Shown here: piece after piece, positions 33,282-43,904 of the stretch
Numbering within the stretch: position 1 is the stretch's first letter
How the letters are laid out: every line of letters starts with the position of its first letter
Origin: PHAA01 sp022706565
Lineage (GTDB): Bacteria > Bacillota > Syntrophomonadia > Syntrophomonadales > Syntrophomonadaceae
DNA length: 64,000 nt
Assembly (NCBI GenBank): GCA_040769385.1
Contig: JAXGLD010000004.1
Span: forward strand, 124,001-188,000
Reading direction: 5' to 3'
Translations under genes and position numbers: made by a program
The notes under the pieces: model-generated
What the model saw: the letters and a program-made list of their open reading frames with translations, nothing else
What the model was told of the DNA's origin: nothing
The model's database searches: none

Positions 33282-36200
33282 TCAGGCCGGGGGCGGGTTG
33301 GCGACCGTATCCACCCAAGCGTAGTCTCCGCTGGCATACTCCTGCAGGGAAATACAGGCAGGTGCGCGACGGTGCCGCTGCTCCCGTATCACTTCCACCA
33401 GTATCTGCAGGGTGTCCAGGGACGTTATCACCGGTACATTTAGTTCTACCGCCGTGCGGCGGATCTGAAATCCATCCCTTGAAGGCGAACGTCCCTGGGT
33501 TAGGGTGTTTACGATCAGATCCACTTGACCACATTTAAGCAAATCGATGATGTTAGGTGAACCTTCCTGCAGTTTCCTCACCGGTTCCGCCGCGATGCCC
33601 AATCTCTCCAGGGCGCAGGCGGTTCCTTCGGTCGCCACCAGTTTGTAGCCCAGCCGTGCCAAACCCTGCAAAAGGGGCAGAGCCTGCTCCTTATCGCGGT
33701 CAGCGATGGTGGCAGCGATGGTACCCCGGTCGGGAATATGCATACCAGCCGCCAGCATCCCCTTATAAAGGGCGATGTGCAGTGATTTATCCATCCCCAG
33801 CACCTCCCCGGTGGATTTCATTTCGGGACCCAGGCTGACATCGACCTGTTCCAGTTTGCCGAAAGAGAAGACCGGTACCTTGACCGAGTAGAAACCGGGC
33901 CGGGGCCGCAGTCCGCCTGTGTATCCCTGCTCGGCCAAGGTGCGGCCCAGCGCCGCCAGGGTAGCCATTTTGACCAGGGGCAGACCGGTCACCTTGCTGA
34001 TAAAGGGTACGGTACGGCTGGAACGGGGATTGACCTCAATGACATACAGCTCGTTATTATGCTCGACGAACTGGATGTTGATCATACCCTTGACCTGCAG
34101 AGCCAGAGCCAGTCGGGTAGTGTAGTCCACCACTTTGGCGGCGGTGCGGACTTTGAGGTTGTAGGCTGGAAATACCGCCATGCTGTCGCCGGAATGGATA
34201 CCGGCCCGTTCAATATGCTGCATGATCCCGGGGATCAGAACCTCCTGGCCGTCCGCCACCGCATCCACTTCCAGTTCCTGACCCAGCAGGTATTTGTCCA
34301 CCAGCACCGGGTGGTCATCGTGGATCTGTACGGCTGCAGTTATATACCTCTCCAGTTCTTCCTGGTTGTCGACGATTTCCATGGCCCGGCCGCCTAGAAC
34401 ATAAGAAGGCCTCACCAGCACCGGGTAGCCGATGCTGCGCGCCGCTTCAACTGCTCCCGCCAGAGTGGTGACACTGCGCCCAGGGGCCCGCGGTATTCCC
34501 AACTCCTGCAGCAAACGGTCGAAACGCTCCCGGTCCTCGGCCCGGTCGATACTGTCCGGGCAGGTCCCCAGGATTTTAACCCCCGCCTGGTTGAGGCATC
34601 CAGCCAGGTTGATGGCATTCTGACCCCCAAACTGTACTATCGCTCCTTCAGGCCGCTCCTGTTCAATAATGTTCATGACATCTTCGAAGCTGAGCGGTTC
34701 AAAGTAGAGTCGATCGGAGGTATCGAAATCAGTACTGACCGTCTCGGGATTGTTGTTGACGATCACTGCTTGACGACCGCTGTCCTGCAAAGCCCAGGCG
34801 CAGTGAACCGAGCAGTAATCGAACTCTATGCCCTGTCCGATCCGGATTGGCCCGGAGCCGACTACCAGAACTTTAGAGGAATCCGGTTCAGAAAGGGCTT
34901 CGTTCTCCTGTTCGTAACTGGAGTAGAAGTAGGGGCTGGCCGCCTCGAACTCTGCAGCGCAGGTATCGACCATCTTGTAGGCGGGAATCATGCCCAGTTT
35001 ATGGCGCAGGCGACGCACATCACCCTCCTGCCACCCCCGCCCGGCTTGCAAGCGGGCGATATGTTGGTCGGTAAAGCCATGTACTTTGGCCTCCCGCAAC
35101 AGCTGAGGATCCAGTTCCTGTTCCTGTAGGCGGCGGCTGAATTCAATGATATTCTTGATTTTATGCAGGAAGAAACGGTTGATGGCGGTTAGCTCATGGA
35201 TAGTATCGATCTCCATCCCCCGGGCCAGCGCGGCGGCGATTATAAACAAACGTTGGTCGTCCGCCTGGCGCAGACGTCTCTCCAATTCACCTTGTTCCAA
35301 AGCATCAAGTTCCGGCAAATTGAGCCCTTCTATACCCAGGTCCAGGCTGCGCACCGCTTTCAACAGGGCGCCTTCAAAACTGCGGTCGATAGCCATGACC
35401 TCACCCGTGGCCTTCATCTGGGTGCCCAAACGGCGCTCCCCGCCCGCGAATTTATCAAATGGCCAGCGGGGCATCTTCAGTACAACGTAGTCAATCGCCG
35501 GTTCGAAGCAGGCCATGGTCTTGCCGGTGACCGCATTGGGTATCTCATCCAGGCTGTAACCGATAGCGATGCGGGCCGCCACTTTGGCGATGGGATAGCC
35601 GGTGGCTTTGGAAGCCAGGGCGCTGGAACGGCTTACCCGAGGGTTGACCTCGATTACATAGTACCGGCGGCTGTATGGGTCCAGGGCGAACTGGATGTTG
35701 CATCCTCCGGCTATCCTCAGGGCCCGGATGATTTTGAGGGATGCATCCCGCAGCATCTGCAGTTCCCCGTCGGTGAGGGTCTGGGCTGGTGCCACCACCA
35801 TACTGTCGCCGGTGTGGATACCGACCGGGTCGATATTTTCCATGCTGCAGACAGTGATGCAGTTGTCCAGGTGGTCGCGCATAACCTCGAATTCTATCTC
35901 TTTATACCCGGCCACGCTTCGCTCGATCAGGGCCTGGCCGATGGGGCTGGCTTTCAGCCCCCGGGTCACTGTCTCCTGCAGCTCCTCATGATTCTGTACC
36001 TGGCCCCCGCCACTGCCGGCCAGGGTGTAGGCCGGTCGGACAATGAGGGGAAAACCGCTTTGGCGGGCAAAACTCCGGGCCTCTTCCCAAGAGGTGACGA
36101 TGGCACTATCCGGTACCGGTTCACCGATCTCGTTCATGGTGGCTTTGAACATCGCCCGATCCTCAGCCTGGGCGATGGCCTCCAGCGGCGTCCCCAGCAG

Positions 36201-36542
36201 CGGCACCTGGTATTTGTCCAGGATCCCTTCCCGATGCAGGGCCAGAACCAGATTAAGCCCCGCCTGCCCGCCCATCGTGGCTATTATGCCGTCTACCCTT
36301 TCCCGTTGCAGGATCTTCTCGGCCGTCTCGACCGTCAGGGGTTCAATATAGACCCGATCAGCCATATTGGCATCAGTCATGATGGTGGCGGGATTGCTGT
36401 TGAGGAGTGCCACCTGGATGCCTTCCTCCCGCAGGGCCCGGCAAGCCTGGGTGCCGGCATAATCAAATTCGGCCGCCTGCCCGATAACGATGGGCCCCGA
36501 GCCGATCACCAAGACCTTCTTGATATTGGTAGCAACAGGCAT
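33282..36542 (-). CDS. carB: Carbamoyl-phosphate synthase, large subunit
   Basis: A 1086-residue protein with two tandem ATP-grasp halves. The first begins KKVLVIGSGPIVIGQAAEFDYAG near residue 7 and the second begins KVLVVGSGPIRIGQGIEFDY near 560; a C-terminal allosteric MGS-like domain starts at about 945. It makes carbamoyl phosphate from bicarbonate, two ATP and ammonia delivered by CarA, feeding arginine and pyrimidine synthesis. The start MPVATNIKK has an AAGGGGG site and lies 4 bases after the carA stop; a longer frame overlapping carA is not used. It is slightly longer than the Bacillus enzyme. Confidence 0.96.
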   Translation of the reverse strand: MPVATNIKKVLVIGSGPIVIGQAAEFDYAGTQACRALREEGIQVALLNSNPATIMTDANMADRVYIEPLTVETAEKILQRERVDGIIATMGGQAGLNLVLALHREGILDKYQVPLLGTPLEAIAQAEDRAMFKATMNEIGEPVPDSAIVTSWEEARSFARQSGFPLIVRPAYTLAGSGGGQVQNHEELQETVTRGLKASPIGQALIERSVAGYKEIEFEVMRDHLDNCITVCSMENIDPVGIHTGDSMVVAPAQTLTDGELQMLRDASLKIIRALRIAGGCNIQFALDPYSRRYYVIEVNPRVSRSSALASKATGYPIAKVAARIAIGYSLDEIPNAVTGKTMACFEPAIDYVVLKMPRWPFDKFAGGERRLGTQMKATGEVMAIDRSFEGALLKAVRSLDLGIEGLNLPELDALEQGELERRLRQADDQRLFIIAAALARGMEIDTIHELTAINRFFLHKIKNIIEFSRRLQEQELDPQLLREAKVHGFTDQHIARLQAGRGWQEGDVRRLRHKLGMIPAYKMVDTCAAEFEAASPYFYSSYEQENEALSEPDSSKVLVVGSGPIRIGQGIEFDYCSVHCAWALQDSGRQAVIVNNNPETVSTDFDTSDRLYFEPLSFEDVMNIIEQERPEGAIVQFGGQNAINLAGCLNQAGVKILGTCPDSIDRAEDRERFDRLLQELGIPRAPGRSVTTLAGAVEAARSIGYPVLVRPSYVLGGRAMEIVDNQEELERYITAAVQIHDDHPVLVDKYLLGQELEVDAVADGQEVLIPGIMQHIERAGIHSGDSMAVFPAYNLKVRTAAKVVDYTTRLALALQVKGMINIQFVEHNNELYVIEVNPRSSRTVPFISKVTGLPLVKMATLAALGRTLAEQGYTGGLRPRPGFYSVKVPVFSFGKLEQVDVSLGPEMKSTGEVLGMDKSLHIALYKGMLAAGMHIPDRGTIAATIADRDKEQALPLLQGLARLGYKLVATEGTACALERLGIAAEPVRKLQEGSPNIIDLLKCGQVDLIVNTLTQGRSPSRDGFQIRRTAVELNVPVITSLDTLQILVEVIREQRHRRAPACISLQEYASGDYAWVDTVANPPPA

Positions 36543-36546
36543 GAGT

Positions 36547-37656
36547 CTATTCCCCCTTACGATGATGCGCCGCCGTTTGCCCGGAGCCGTGTCTGTGCAC
36601 CATCTCCAGGAACCGATCGAAAAGGTAGCCTGAGTCACGAGGACCGGGATTGGCTTCGGGGTGGAACTGCACCGAGAAAACCGGCTTGGTCTTATGAACC
36701 AGACCTTCTGCAGTTCCGTCATTCACATTGATAAAGCTAATCTCCGCCTCATCCGGAAGTGAGGCCGGATCGACCGCATAACCGTGGTTTTGGGAGGTGA
36801 CCAGGCAGCGTCCGCTGAGTAAATCTTTTACCGTATGATTACCTCCCCGATGCCCGAATTTTAGTTTATAGGTGCGGGCACCAAGGGCCAGGGCAATAAG
36901 CTGATGACCCAGGCAAATCCCGAAGGTGGGAACGTCCCGCAGCAATGTGCGGATTTGCCCCACCGCCGCCTGGCAGGCCTGAGGGTCACCGGGGCCGTTG
37001 GACAGAACCAATCCATCCGGGTGGTGCTCCAATACTGCCTCCGCGCTGCTTCCGGCGGGCATCACCACCACCTCGCAGCCCCGATTGACAAGCGAATCTA
37101 TGATGTTCTGCTTTACTCCGAAGTCCAGCAGCACTATTTTCAAGGGACCATCTCCATATGTGACTGGAACTGGTCGGGTGACACTCTGGACCAGGTCCCG
37201 CTCCAACCAGAACCTCCCCTGGGCGGCTGCCTCTGTTATATTGGACGCCTCATCCCAGCTGGTAGTCAGGATTGCCCCCATTGTCCCTTGGCTGCGCAGG
37301 ATGCGGGTTATGGCCCGGGTGTCGATACCCATCAGACATGGAATTTGATACCGGTCCAGGAATTCGGCCAGGGTCCAGCGTGATTGATAATGATCCGGGC
37401 ACACGGCCATCTCATGTATGACCAGGCCTCGCAGGGCGGGGCTGACAGACTCGAAGCCGTAGTCCCCGCAGCCATAGTTGCCGATGCTGGGATAGGTAAA
37501 GGTCAGGATCTGCCCTGCGTAGGAAGGATCGGTGATGATCTCCTGGTAGCCGTTCATGCTGGTGTTGAATACTGCTTCGCCATCGACATGAACCGGCCCG
37601 TTCAGCATCTGCCCGCTGAAAACCATCCCATTCGCCAGAACCAGATGTCCTTTCAT
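36547..37656 (-). CDS. carA: Carbamoyl-phosphate synthase, small (glutaminase) subunit
   Basis: A 369-residue glutamine amidotransferase subunit that hydrolyses glutamine and passes ammonia to CarB. The N-terminal CPSase domain includes FNTSMNGYQEIITDPSYAGQIL. The C-terminal class I GATase domain has the Cys in GICLGHQL near residue 252 and the His/Glu pair in QFHPEANPGP. The start has a GAAGGAGG site. It follows gltD with a 142-base gap in which I see no PyrR-type or arginine-box signal; a separate promoter is possible but not evident. Confidence 0.96.
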   Translation of the reverse strand: MKGHLVLANGMVFSGQMLNGPVHVDGEAVFNTSMNGYQEIITDPSYAGQILTFTYPSIGNYGCGDYGFESVSPALRGLVIHEMAVCPDHYQSRWTLAEFLDRYQIPCLMGIDTRAITRILRSQGTMGAILTTSWDEASNITEAAAQGRFWLERDLVQSVTRPVPVTYGDGPLKIVLLDFGVKQNIIDSLVNRGCEVVVMPAGSSAEAVLEHHPDGLVLSNGPGDPQACQAAVGQIRTLLRDVPTFGICLGHQLIALALGARTYKLKFGHRGGNHTVKDLLSGRCLVTSQNHGYAVDPASLPDEAEISFINVNDGTAEGLVHKTKPVFSVQFHPEANPGPRDSGYLFDRFLEMVHRHGSGQTAAHHRKGE

Positions 37657-37798
37657 TGTGCTTACCTCCTTCCCGAATCCTTATTGGCGGGCTATTTTCC
37701 CACCCTTTGACAGTGATCTGAAGATCAGATACCGGCTCCGGGCTAGGTCGGTCTTTCGCCGCCAGAACTCATATCCTCGATTTAAAAGCTGCGATCGT

Positions 37799-39280
37799 TT
37801 ATTTAATCAGGCTGTTACCGGTAAGATACCGATCTACCTCCCGAGCGGCCAGTTTGCCTTCCTGGATGGCCCATACGACAAGGCTCTGACCCCGGCGCAT
37901 GTCGCCGGCCACGAACACCTTTTCCATATTGGTGGTAAAGACCCCGAACCGGGCCGCTACATTGCCCTGACTGTCCCGGGCCAGATTCAGCTCATCCGGC
38001 AGAGCATCCTCCGCTCCGCTAAATCCAAGGGCCAGCAAAACCAGATCTGCCGGCCATGTCTTTTCACTGCCGGGCACCTCGATCGGCTCCAGCCTGCCTG
38101 AGGGGCCCTTAAACCAATTGACCGCTGCCGTATGGACTTCTTTCACCTGGCCCCTGGCATCGCCGACGATGCGGCGGGTGGATACCAGGTAATGGCGCGG
38201 GTCTGCCCCGCTGACCTCGATGGCCTCAGCCTGGCCGTAATCCACTTTTTGCCGGTGGGGCCATTCGGGCCACGGGTTGGTGGTCTTGATTCGCCTGTCG
38301 GGAGGCTCCGGCCGGATCTCCAGTTGGTGAACGCTGCGGCAGCCCTGGCGGATGGCACAAGCCACGCAATCGGTGCCGGTATCCCCGCCACCGATCACGA
38401 TAACGTCCTTGCCGGCCGCACTGATATCAGCGTCTGATCCATCTCCTTCCAGCACCCCCCTGGTGCAGGCCTTCAGATAGGTTAACGCCTGGTGCACCCC
38501 GCTCAGATCGGTGCCTTCCACCTCAAGAGCCCTGGCCCGGCCAGCTCCGCCGCACAAGATCACTGCATCATAATTGGCAACCAGGGTGGCGGCGGGCAGG
38601 TCCGAGCCGATCTCGGTTCCAACCACGAACTTGATACCCGACTCCTGCATAAGTTTGATGCGCCGCTCAACCACGTCCTTACCCAGTTTCATATTCGGAA
38701 TTCCGTAAACCAGCAATCCCCCTGGCCGGTCCTCGCGTTCGAAAACGGTCACATCGTGGCCAACCGCGTTCAGGTAATAGGCACTGGCCAAGCCGGCCGG
38801 ACCTGATCCGACTACTGCTACCTGGAATCCGGTGGAGGCACCGCGCACCGGCTCCACCCACCCTTCCCGGAAGGCTTTTTCCGTTATCTCATATTCAAGG
38901 CTGTTTATGGCCACCGGTTCCCAATAGGTTCCCGCTGTGCAGGCTCCTTCGCAGGGGGCGGGACACACCCGGGAGGTGAATTCGGGAAAAGGATTGGTGC
39001 GGGCCAACCGCCGCCAGGCCTCATCCCATCGGCCGGCATAGACCATTTCGTTCCATTCCGGAATAAGGTTATGCAGGGGGCACCCCGAGGCAGCGCCGTT
39101 GAGGATAATCCCGCCCTGGCAGAAGGGGACGCCGCAGTTCATGCAACGGGCTCCCTGCAAGCTCATTTCTTCCGCATCCTGGGGCAGCCTGATTTCATCC
39201 CAGTCCTTTATTCTTTCCGCGGGCGGCCGCTTGCCCGGTTCCACCCTCGGGTATTCCAAAAATCCGGTTGTTTTCCCCAT
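37799..39280 (-). CDS. gltD: Glutamate synthase (NADPH), small subunit
   Basis: A 493-residue FAD- and NADPH-binding subunit. N-terminal Cys residues for [4Fe-4S] clusters are in CMNCGVPFCQGG near residue 47 and CPAPCEGACTAG near 106. The FAD motif VAVVGSGPAGLASAYYL is near 150, the NADPH motif VIVIGGGDTGTDCVA near 292, and a second FAD motif VFVAGDMRRGQ is near the end. It supplies electrons to GltB. The start lies 28 bases after the gltB stop, in the gltBD operon. Confidence 0.95.
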   Translation of the reverse strand: MGKTTGFLEYPRVEPGKRPPAERIKDWDEIRLPQDAEEMSLQGARCMNCGVPFCQGGIILNGAASGCPLHNLIPEWNEMVYAGRWDEAWRRLARTNPFPEFTSRVCPAPCEGACTAGTYWEPVAINSLEYEITEKAFREGWVEPVRGASTGFQVAVVGSGPAGLASAYYLNAVGHDVTVFEREDRPGGLLVYGIPNMKLGKDVVERRIKLMQESGIKFVVGTEIGSDLPAATLVANYDAVILCGGAGRARALEVEGTDLSGVHQALTYLKACTRGVLEGDGSDADISAAGKDVIVIGGGDTGTDCVACAIRQGCRSVHQLEIRPEPPDRRIKTTNPWPEWPHRQKVDYGQAEAIEVSGADPRHYLVSTRRIVGDARGQVKEVHTAAVNWFKGPSGRLEPIEVPGSEKTWPADLVLLALGFSGAEDALPDELNLARDSQGNVAARFGVFTTNMEKVFVAGDMRRGQSLVVWAIQEGKLAAREVDRYLTGNSLIK

Positions 39281-39308
39281 GCCTGATCCTCCTCCCTACG
39301 TCCGCCTC

Positions 39309-42300
39309 TTACCGGCTCGGTACGATCAATCCCGGCTCTCTTTTGGCAGCCGGTACCGGATCGTATGCTCGGTTCATATCTTGGATGATTTGTTTATAGA
39401 CTGCCGGAATCACCCTGGTAAACCGGGGCGCGTAGTCCGCCCATTTTTCCAGCACCCGGCGTCCCAGGGGACTGCCGGTATGGGCGGTGTGTTTGGCCAC
39501 CAGGGTCCTGATTTTCTCCAGTTCGCAAGGGTCGATAACCGGTTCCAGCAGCACCAGGCTGTGGTTGCAGGCAGCCGGATCCAGATTTAGGATGTAGGCA
39601 ATGCCGCCAGACATACCGGCAGCGAAATTGCGTCCGGTTTTACCCAGGATTACGACTTGCCCTCCGGTCATGTACTCACAGCCGTGGTCGCCCACTCCCT
39701 CTACTACCGCACTGATCCCACTGTTTCTTACGCAGAATCTCTCCCCGGCTATACCGTTGATATAGGCCTCCCCGGAAGTGGCGCCATAGAACGCAACATT
39801 GCCGATGATTATGTTACTCTCGGCGGTCAGAGTCGACCCCCGGCGGGGGTGAACGATGATTTTGCCGCCTGACAGCCCTTTGCCGATGTAGTCATTGGCG
39901 TCGCCCTCCAGTTCCAGGGTTATTCCCGGTGGAATAAAGGCACCGAAACTCTGCCCTGCCGAGCCTACAAAAGACAGCCGGACAGTATCCTCGGGCAAGC
40001 CTTGAGCACCGTATTTGCGGGTTATGGCACTGCCGGTCAGCGTACCCACCACGCGGTCGACGTTGTTTATCTTCAGCCGGGCCCGCACCGGCTTGCGCTG
40101 CTCGAGGGCCGGCTGGCACATGCGCAGCAGCTTGCGGGCGTCGAGTGATTTCTCCACCAGGTGGTCCTGGGAACGCCTCTTGTGGCGTCCCACCTCAGGG
40201 CCGGCATAGGGCTGGTAGAGGAGCGGGGACAGATCCAGGCGGGAGGCCTTCCAATGTTGAGTCTCCCTGGGCCTTAGCTTGTCGGTGCGCCCGACCATCT
40301 CGGCCAGGCTGCGGAATCCCAACCGGGCCATGATCTCCCGCATCTCCTGGGCCACGAAACGCATGAAATTCTCCACGTGCTCGGGCTGGCCGGTGAAATT
40401 TCGGCGCAGCCGCTCATCCTGGGTGGCTATTCCTACCGGGCAGGTATTCAGATCGCAGACCCGCATCATGACGCACCCCATGGCAATCAGGGGGGTGGTA
40501 GCGAAACCGAACTCCTCCGCCCCCAGTAGGGCTGCAATCACTACATCGCTTCCGGTGAGCAGTTTGCCGTCAGTCTCCAGGGCCACTCGGTCCCGAAGCC
40601 GATTCAGTACCAAAGTCTGGTGAGTCTCGGATAAACCCATTTCCCAAGGCAGCCCGGCATTCCTGATGCTGGTGCGGGGGGAGGCGCCGGTGCCGCCGTC
40701 ATAACCGCTGATGAGGATGACGTCGGCTTTGCCCTTGGCCACCCCCGCCGCCACCGTGCCCACTCCCACCTCGGAAACCAGCTTGACGCTTATTTCCGCT
40801 TCTTGGTTGGCGTTTTTAAGGTCATGGATCAATTCCCCCAAATCCTCGATCGAATAGATGTCATGGTGGGGGGGCGGGGAGATCAGGTCCACTCCGGGGG
40901 TTGAGTGGCGCACCCTGGCTATGGCCGGGAAAACCTTGCCCCCGGGCAGCTGACCGCCTTCGCCCGGTTTGGCCCCTTGGGCCATTTTGATTTGGATCTC
41001 GGCGGCATTCACCAGATAATTGCTGGTCACCCCGAAACGCCCGGAGGCCACCTGCTTGATGGCGCTGCAGCGGGAATCCCCGTTTTTATCCCGAATATAG
41101 CGCTCCGGTTCCTCCCCGCCTTCCCCGCAATTGCTCTTGCCGCCCAGCCGGTTCATGGCTATGGCCAGGCATTCGTGCGCTTCCTTGCTGATGGAGCCAT
41201 AGGACATCGCCCCAGTCCGGAAGTGCTGCACAATCGACTCTACTGGTTCGACTTCTTCGATGGGTATGGTGTCAGCACTGTTGAGATTGAATTCCAGCAG
41301 GTGCCGGAGGGTATATATCTTCTCATTATTGATGCGGCGGGAGAATTCCTTAAAAAGTCCATAATCAGTCTCCCGGCAGGCCCGCTGCAGCAAATAAATC
41401 GTTTCCGGATTATACAAGTGGATTTCCCCGTTTTCTTTGCATTGGAAATAACCGCCCACCTCAAGCGAATCCCGGTTGGGATCATTGCGGTTGAAGGCGC
41501 TGTTGTGCCGCATCCAACTTTCCCGGGCTATCTCCTCCAAGCCGATTCCGTCCAAGCGGGAAGGGGTCATGGTAAAATAGCGGTCGACCAGTTCCCGGCT
41601 GAGGCCGATGGCCTCGAAGATCTGAGCCCCATGATAACTGCGCATGGTGGATATGCCCATCTTGGTCAAGACCTTCAGCATCCCCTTGACGCATGCCTCG
41701 ATGTAATGCGACCTGGCCTCGGCCCGATTCAAGCCGGCCAGCCATCCTTGTCCGGCCATCCGGTCGACTACCGCCAAAGCCAGATAGGGATTGACCGCCG
41801 TCACTCCATAGCCCACCAGAGTGCAAAAGTGGTGTACCTCCCGGGGTTCGCCCGACTCCAGCACGATGCCCACGTTAGTACGGATTTCCTGGCGGGTCAG
41901 ATGATGATGCAGCCCGGCGCTGGCCAGCAGTGCGGGGATGGCAGCCATTTCTTCATTGATTCCCCGATCGGAAAGAATCACGATATTGGCACCCTCAGCG
42001 ATAACCCGGTCAGCTTCCCGGAAGATCCGCTCCAGAGAATTCTGCAGGGCCCGCCCGCCTCCGTCGACACGGTAGAGGATGGATATGGTGGCCGACTTGA
42101 ACCGTTCGTCATCCAGCCCCTGGATGAGGCGCAACTGCTGATCGGTCAAAATTGGATGGGGCAGCATGATGCAGGCTGAATCACCGCGCTCCGGGTCCAA
42201 CAGGTTACCGGTATTGCCCAGAGGCAGGCTGAGCGAGGTGACGATCTCTTCCCTGATCCCGTCAATGGGGGGATTGGTCACCTGGGCAAACAACTGCTTG

Positions 42301-43856
42301 AAGTAGAGATACAATAACTGCGGCTGGTCGGAAAGCACCGCCAGAGGCGAATCCATACCCATGGAGCCTACCGGGTCCTTGCCCAGTTCGGCCATGGGTT
42401 TGAGGGTCATTTCTATATCCTCGAAGGTATACCCGAAGGCCTTCTGGAGGCGAAGCAGGTCCAAACCGGGCGTTTCTTCAAGGGTGGACGGGACAGGGAG
42501 TTGTTCCAGGTCTACAATCCGCCGGCGGTTCCAATCTGCATAAGGATGCAGCCGGGCTATTCCCTGTTTGATCTCTTCATCACTGATTATCCTTTGCGCC
42601 CTGGTATCTATCAGCAGCATCCGGCCCGGCTCGATCCTCCCTTTATATACAATCTTCTCCGGCTTGATGTCGATTACCCCCACTTCCGAGGCCAAGACCA
42701 CCCGGTCGTCGTTGGTGATATAATAGCGGGCCGGGCGCAACCCGTTGCGGTCCAATACCGCGCCAATGACTACGCCATCGGAGAAACCAATGGCAGCCGG
42801 TCCATCCCAGGGTTCCATGATAAAATTGTTGAAACGGTAGAACTCCTTCAGTTCGGCGGACATCTGTTCATCCGTCTCCCATGGTTCCGGTATCATCATC
42901 ATCACCCCATGGGGCAGCGAGCGGCCGGTCAGGTACAGGAATTCCAGGCAGTTGTCGAACATGGAGGAATCGCTGCCAGTCTCATCGATAATCGGGAAAA
43001 CCTTATCCAGATCTTGGAATAGAGGGGATTCAATCACCTTCTGCCGTGCTTTCATCCAGTTGACGTTGCCGCGGATGGTATTGATCTCCCCGTTATGGAC
43101 CACATAGCGGTTGGGGTGGGCCCTCTCCCAGCTGGGAAAGGTATTGGTACTGAAGCGGGAATGGACCATGGCCAGGGCGGAATCGAAATCTAGGTCGGAG
43201 AGGTCCAGATAGAATTCCCGCAGCTGTTTGGCGGTCAGCATTCCCTTGTAGACGATGGTCTTGGATGACAGGCTGGCAACGTAGAAGGTTCCTCCCTTAT
43301 CTGCGCATAAAGGGATAATGGCCCTCTCAGCCCGCTTGCGTATGGTGTAGAGCTTCCTTTCAAAATCCGCACCGCATCTGGTAGTATGGCCCCGGGCGAT
43401 AAAAACCTGGATGAAGCGGGGCATGGAAGATCGGGCGCTGTCGCCGATGCTGCTCCGGTCAATGGGGACTTCCCTCCAGCCCAAGATCCTCTGGCCTTCC
43501 TCGGCTACGATCCGCTCAAATACATCCATCTGGGTTCGGCGGAAATCATCATAGCGGTGGGCGAAGATCATCCCCACCCCGTAGCTGCCCGGACCGGGCA
43601 GGGTGAATCCCAACACCTCGCATTCCCGGCGGAAGAAGCGGTGCGGTATCTGGACCAGGATGCCGGCCCCGTCACCGGTGTTCTCGTCAGCTCCACTGGC
43701 ACCACGGTGACTCAGGTTTTCCAAAACGGTCAAGGCGTCATCTATGATATCGTGCGATTTGTTTCCCTTGATATTAACCACGAACCCCATACCGCAAGCA
43801 TCATGCTCGAAGGCCGGATCGTACAGGCCTTGCCTGGCTGGTAATCCATTTCTCAT
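39309..43856 (-). CDS. gltB: Glutamate synthase, large subunit
   Basis: A 1515-residue ferredoxin/NADPH-type glutamate synthase large chain. After a short propeptide, the Ntn amidotransferase Cys is in EHDACGMGFVV (about residue 18). Domains in order: class II glutaminase (to about 430), central domain, FMN-binding synthase domain (with GEGGEEPERY, GAKPGEGGQLPGGKV and CNTCPVGIATQD for the [3Fe-4S] cluster) and C-terminal beta-helix with Gly-rich repeats (FAAGMSGGIAYI). It forms glutamate from glutamine and 2-oxoglutarate. The start MRNGLPAR follows GAGGGTGAG. Its leader carries a hexaloop hairpin/terminator. Confidence 0.96.
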   Translation of the reverse strand: MRNGLPARQGLYDPAFEHDACGMGFVVNIKGNKSHDIIDDALTVLENLSHRGASGADENTGDGAGILVQIPHRFFRRECEVLGFTLPGPGSYGVGMIFAHRYDDFRRTQMDVFERIVAEEGQRILGWREVPIDRSSIGDSARSSMPRFIQVFIARGHTTRCGADFERKLYTIRKRAERAIIPLCADKGGTFYVASLSSKTIVYKGMLTAKQLREFYLDLSDLDFDSALAMVHSRFSTNTFPSWERAHPNRYVVHNGEINTIRGNVNWMKARQKVIESPLFQDLDKVFPIIDETGSDSSMFDNCLEFLYLTGRSLPHGVMMMIPEPWETDEQMSAELKEFYRFNNFIMEPWDGPAAIGFSDGVVIGAVLDRNGLRPARYYITNDDRVVLASEVGVIDIKPEKIVYKGRIEPGRMLLIDTRAQRIISDEEIKQGIARLHPYADWNRRRIVDLEQLPVPSTLEETPGLDLLRLQKAFGYTFEDIEMTLKPMAELGKDPVGSMGMDSPLAVLSDQPQLLYLYFKQLFAQVTNPPIDGIREEIVTSLSLPLGNTGNLLDPERGDSACIMLPHPILTDQQLRLIQGLDDERFKSATISILYRVDGGGRALQNSLERIFREADRVIAEGANIVILSDRGINEEMAAIPALLASAGLHHHLTRQEIRTNVGIVLESGEPREVHHFCTLVGYGVTAVNPYLALAVVDRMAGQGWLAGLNRAEARSHYIEACVKGMLKVLTKMGISTMRSYHGAQIFEAIGLSRELVDRYFTMTPSRLDGIGLEEIARESWMRHNSAFNRNDPNRDSLEVGGYFQCKENGEIHLYNPETIYLLQRACRETDYGLFKEFSRRINNEKIYTLRHLLEFNLNSADTIPIEEVEPVESIVQHFRTGAMSYGSISKEAHECLAIAMNRLGGKSNCGEGGEEPERYIRDKNGDSRCSAIKQVASGRFGVTSNYLVNAAEIQIKMAQGAKPGEGGQLPGGKVFPAIARVRHSTPGVDLISPPPHHDIYSIEDLGELIHDLKNANQEAEISVKLVSEVGVGTVAAGVAKGKADVILISGYDGGTGASPRTSIRNAGLPWEMGLSETHQTLVLNRLRDRVALETDGKLLTGSDVVIAALLGAEEFGFATTPLIAMGCVMMRVCDLNTCPVGIATQDERLRRNFTGQPEHVENFMRFVAQEMREIMARLGFRSLAEMVGRTDKLRPRETQHWKASRLDLSPLLYQPYAGPEVGRHKRRSQDHLVEKSLDARKLLRMCQPALEQRKPVRARLKINNVDRVVGTLTGSAITRKYGAQGLPEDTVRLSFVGSAGQSFGAFIPPGITLELEGDANDYIGKGLSGGKIIVHPRRGSTLTAESNIIIGNVAFYGATSGEAYINGIAGERFCVRNSGISAVVEGVGDHGCEYMTGGQVVILGKTGRNFAAGMSGGIAYILNLDPAACNHSLVLLEPVIDPCELEKIRTLVAKHTAHTGSPLGRRVLEKWADYAPRFTRVIPAVYKQIIQDMNRAYDPVPAAKREPGLIVPSR

Positions 43857-43904
43857 CTTACTCACCCTCACCCTCATCGGCAAATTTGAGCGGGGTCCTG
43901 GCGC

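Noticed and set aside
35196..36731. Long open frame antisense to carB (about 510 codons), and similar long antisense frames over gltB, glnA and the PEP/pyruvate-binding-domain gene
   Set aside because: They mirror codon structure of well-supported genes on the other strand, have no ribosome binding sites and encode no recognisable protein.
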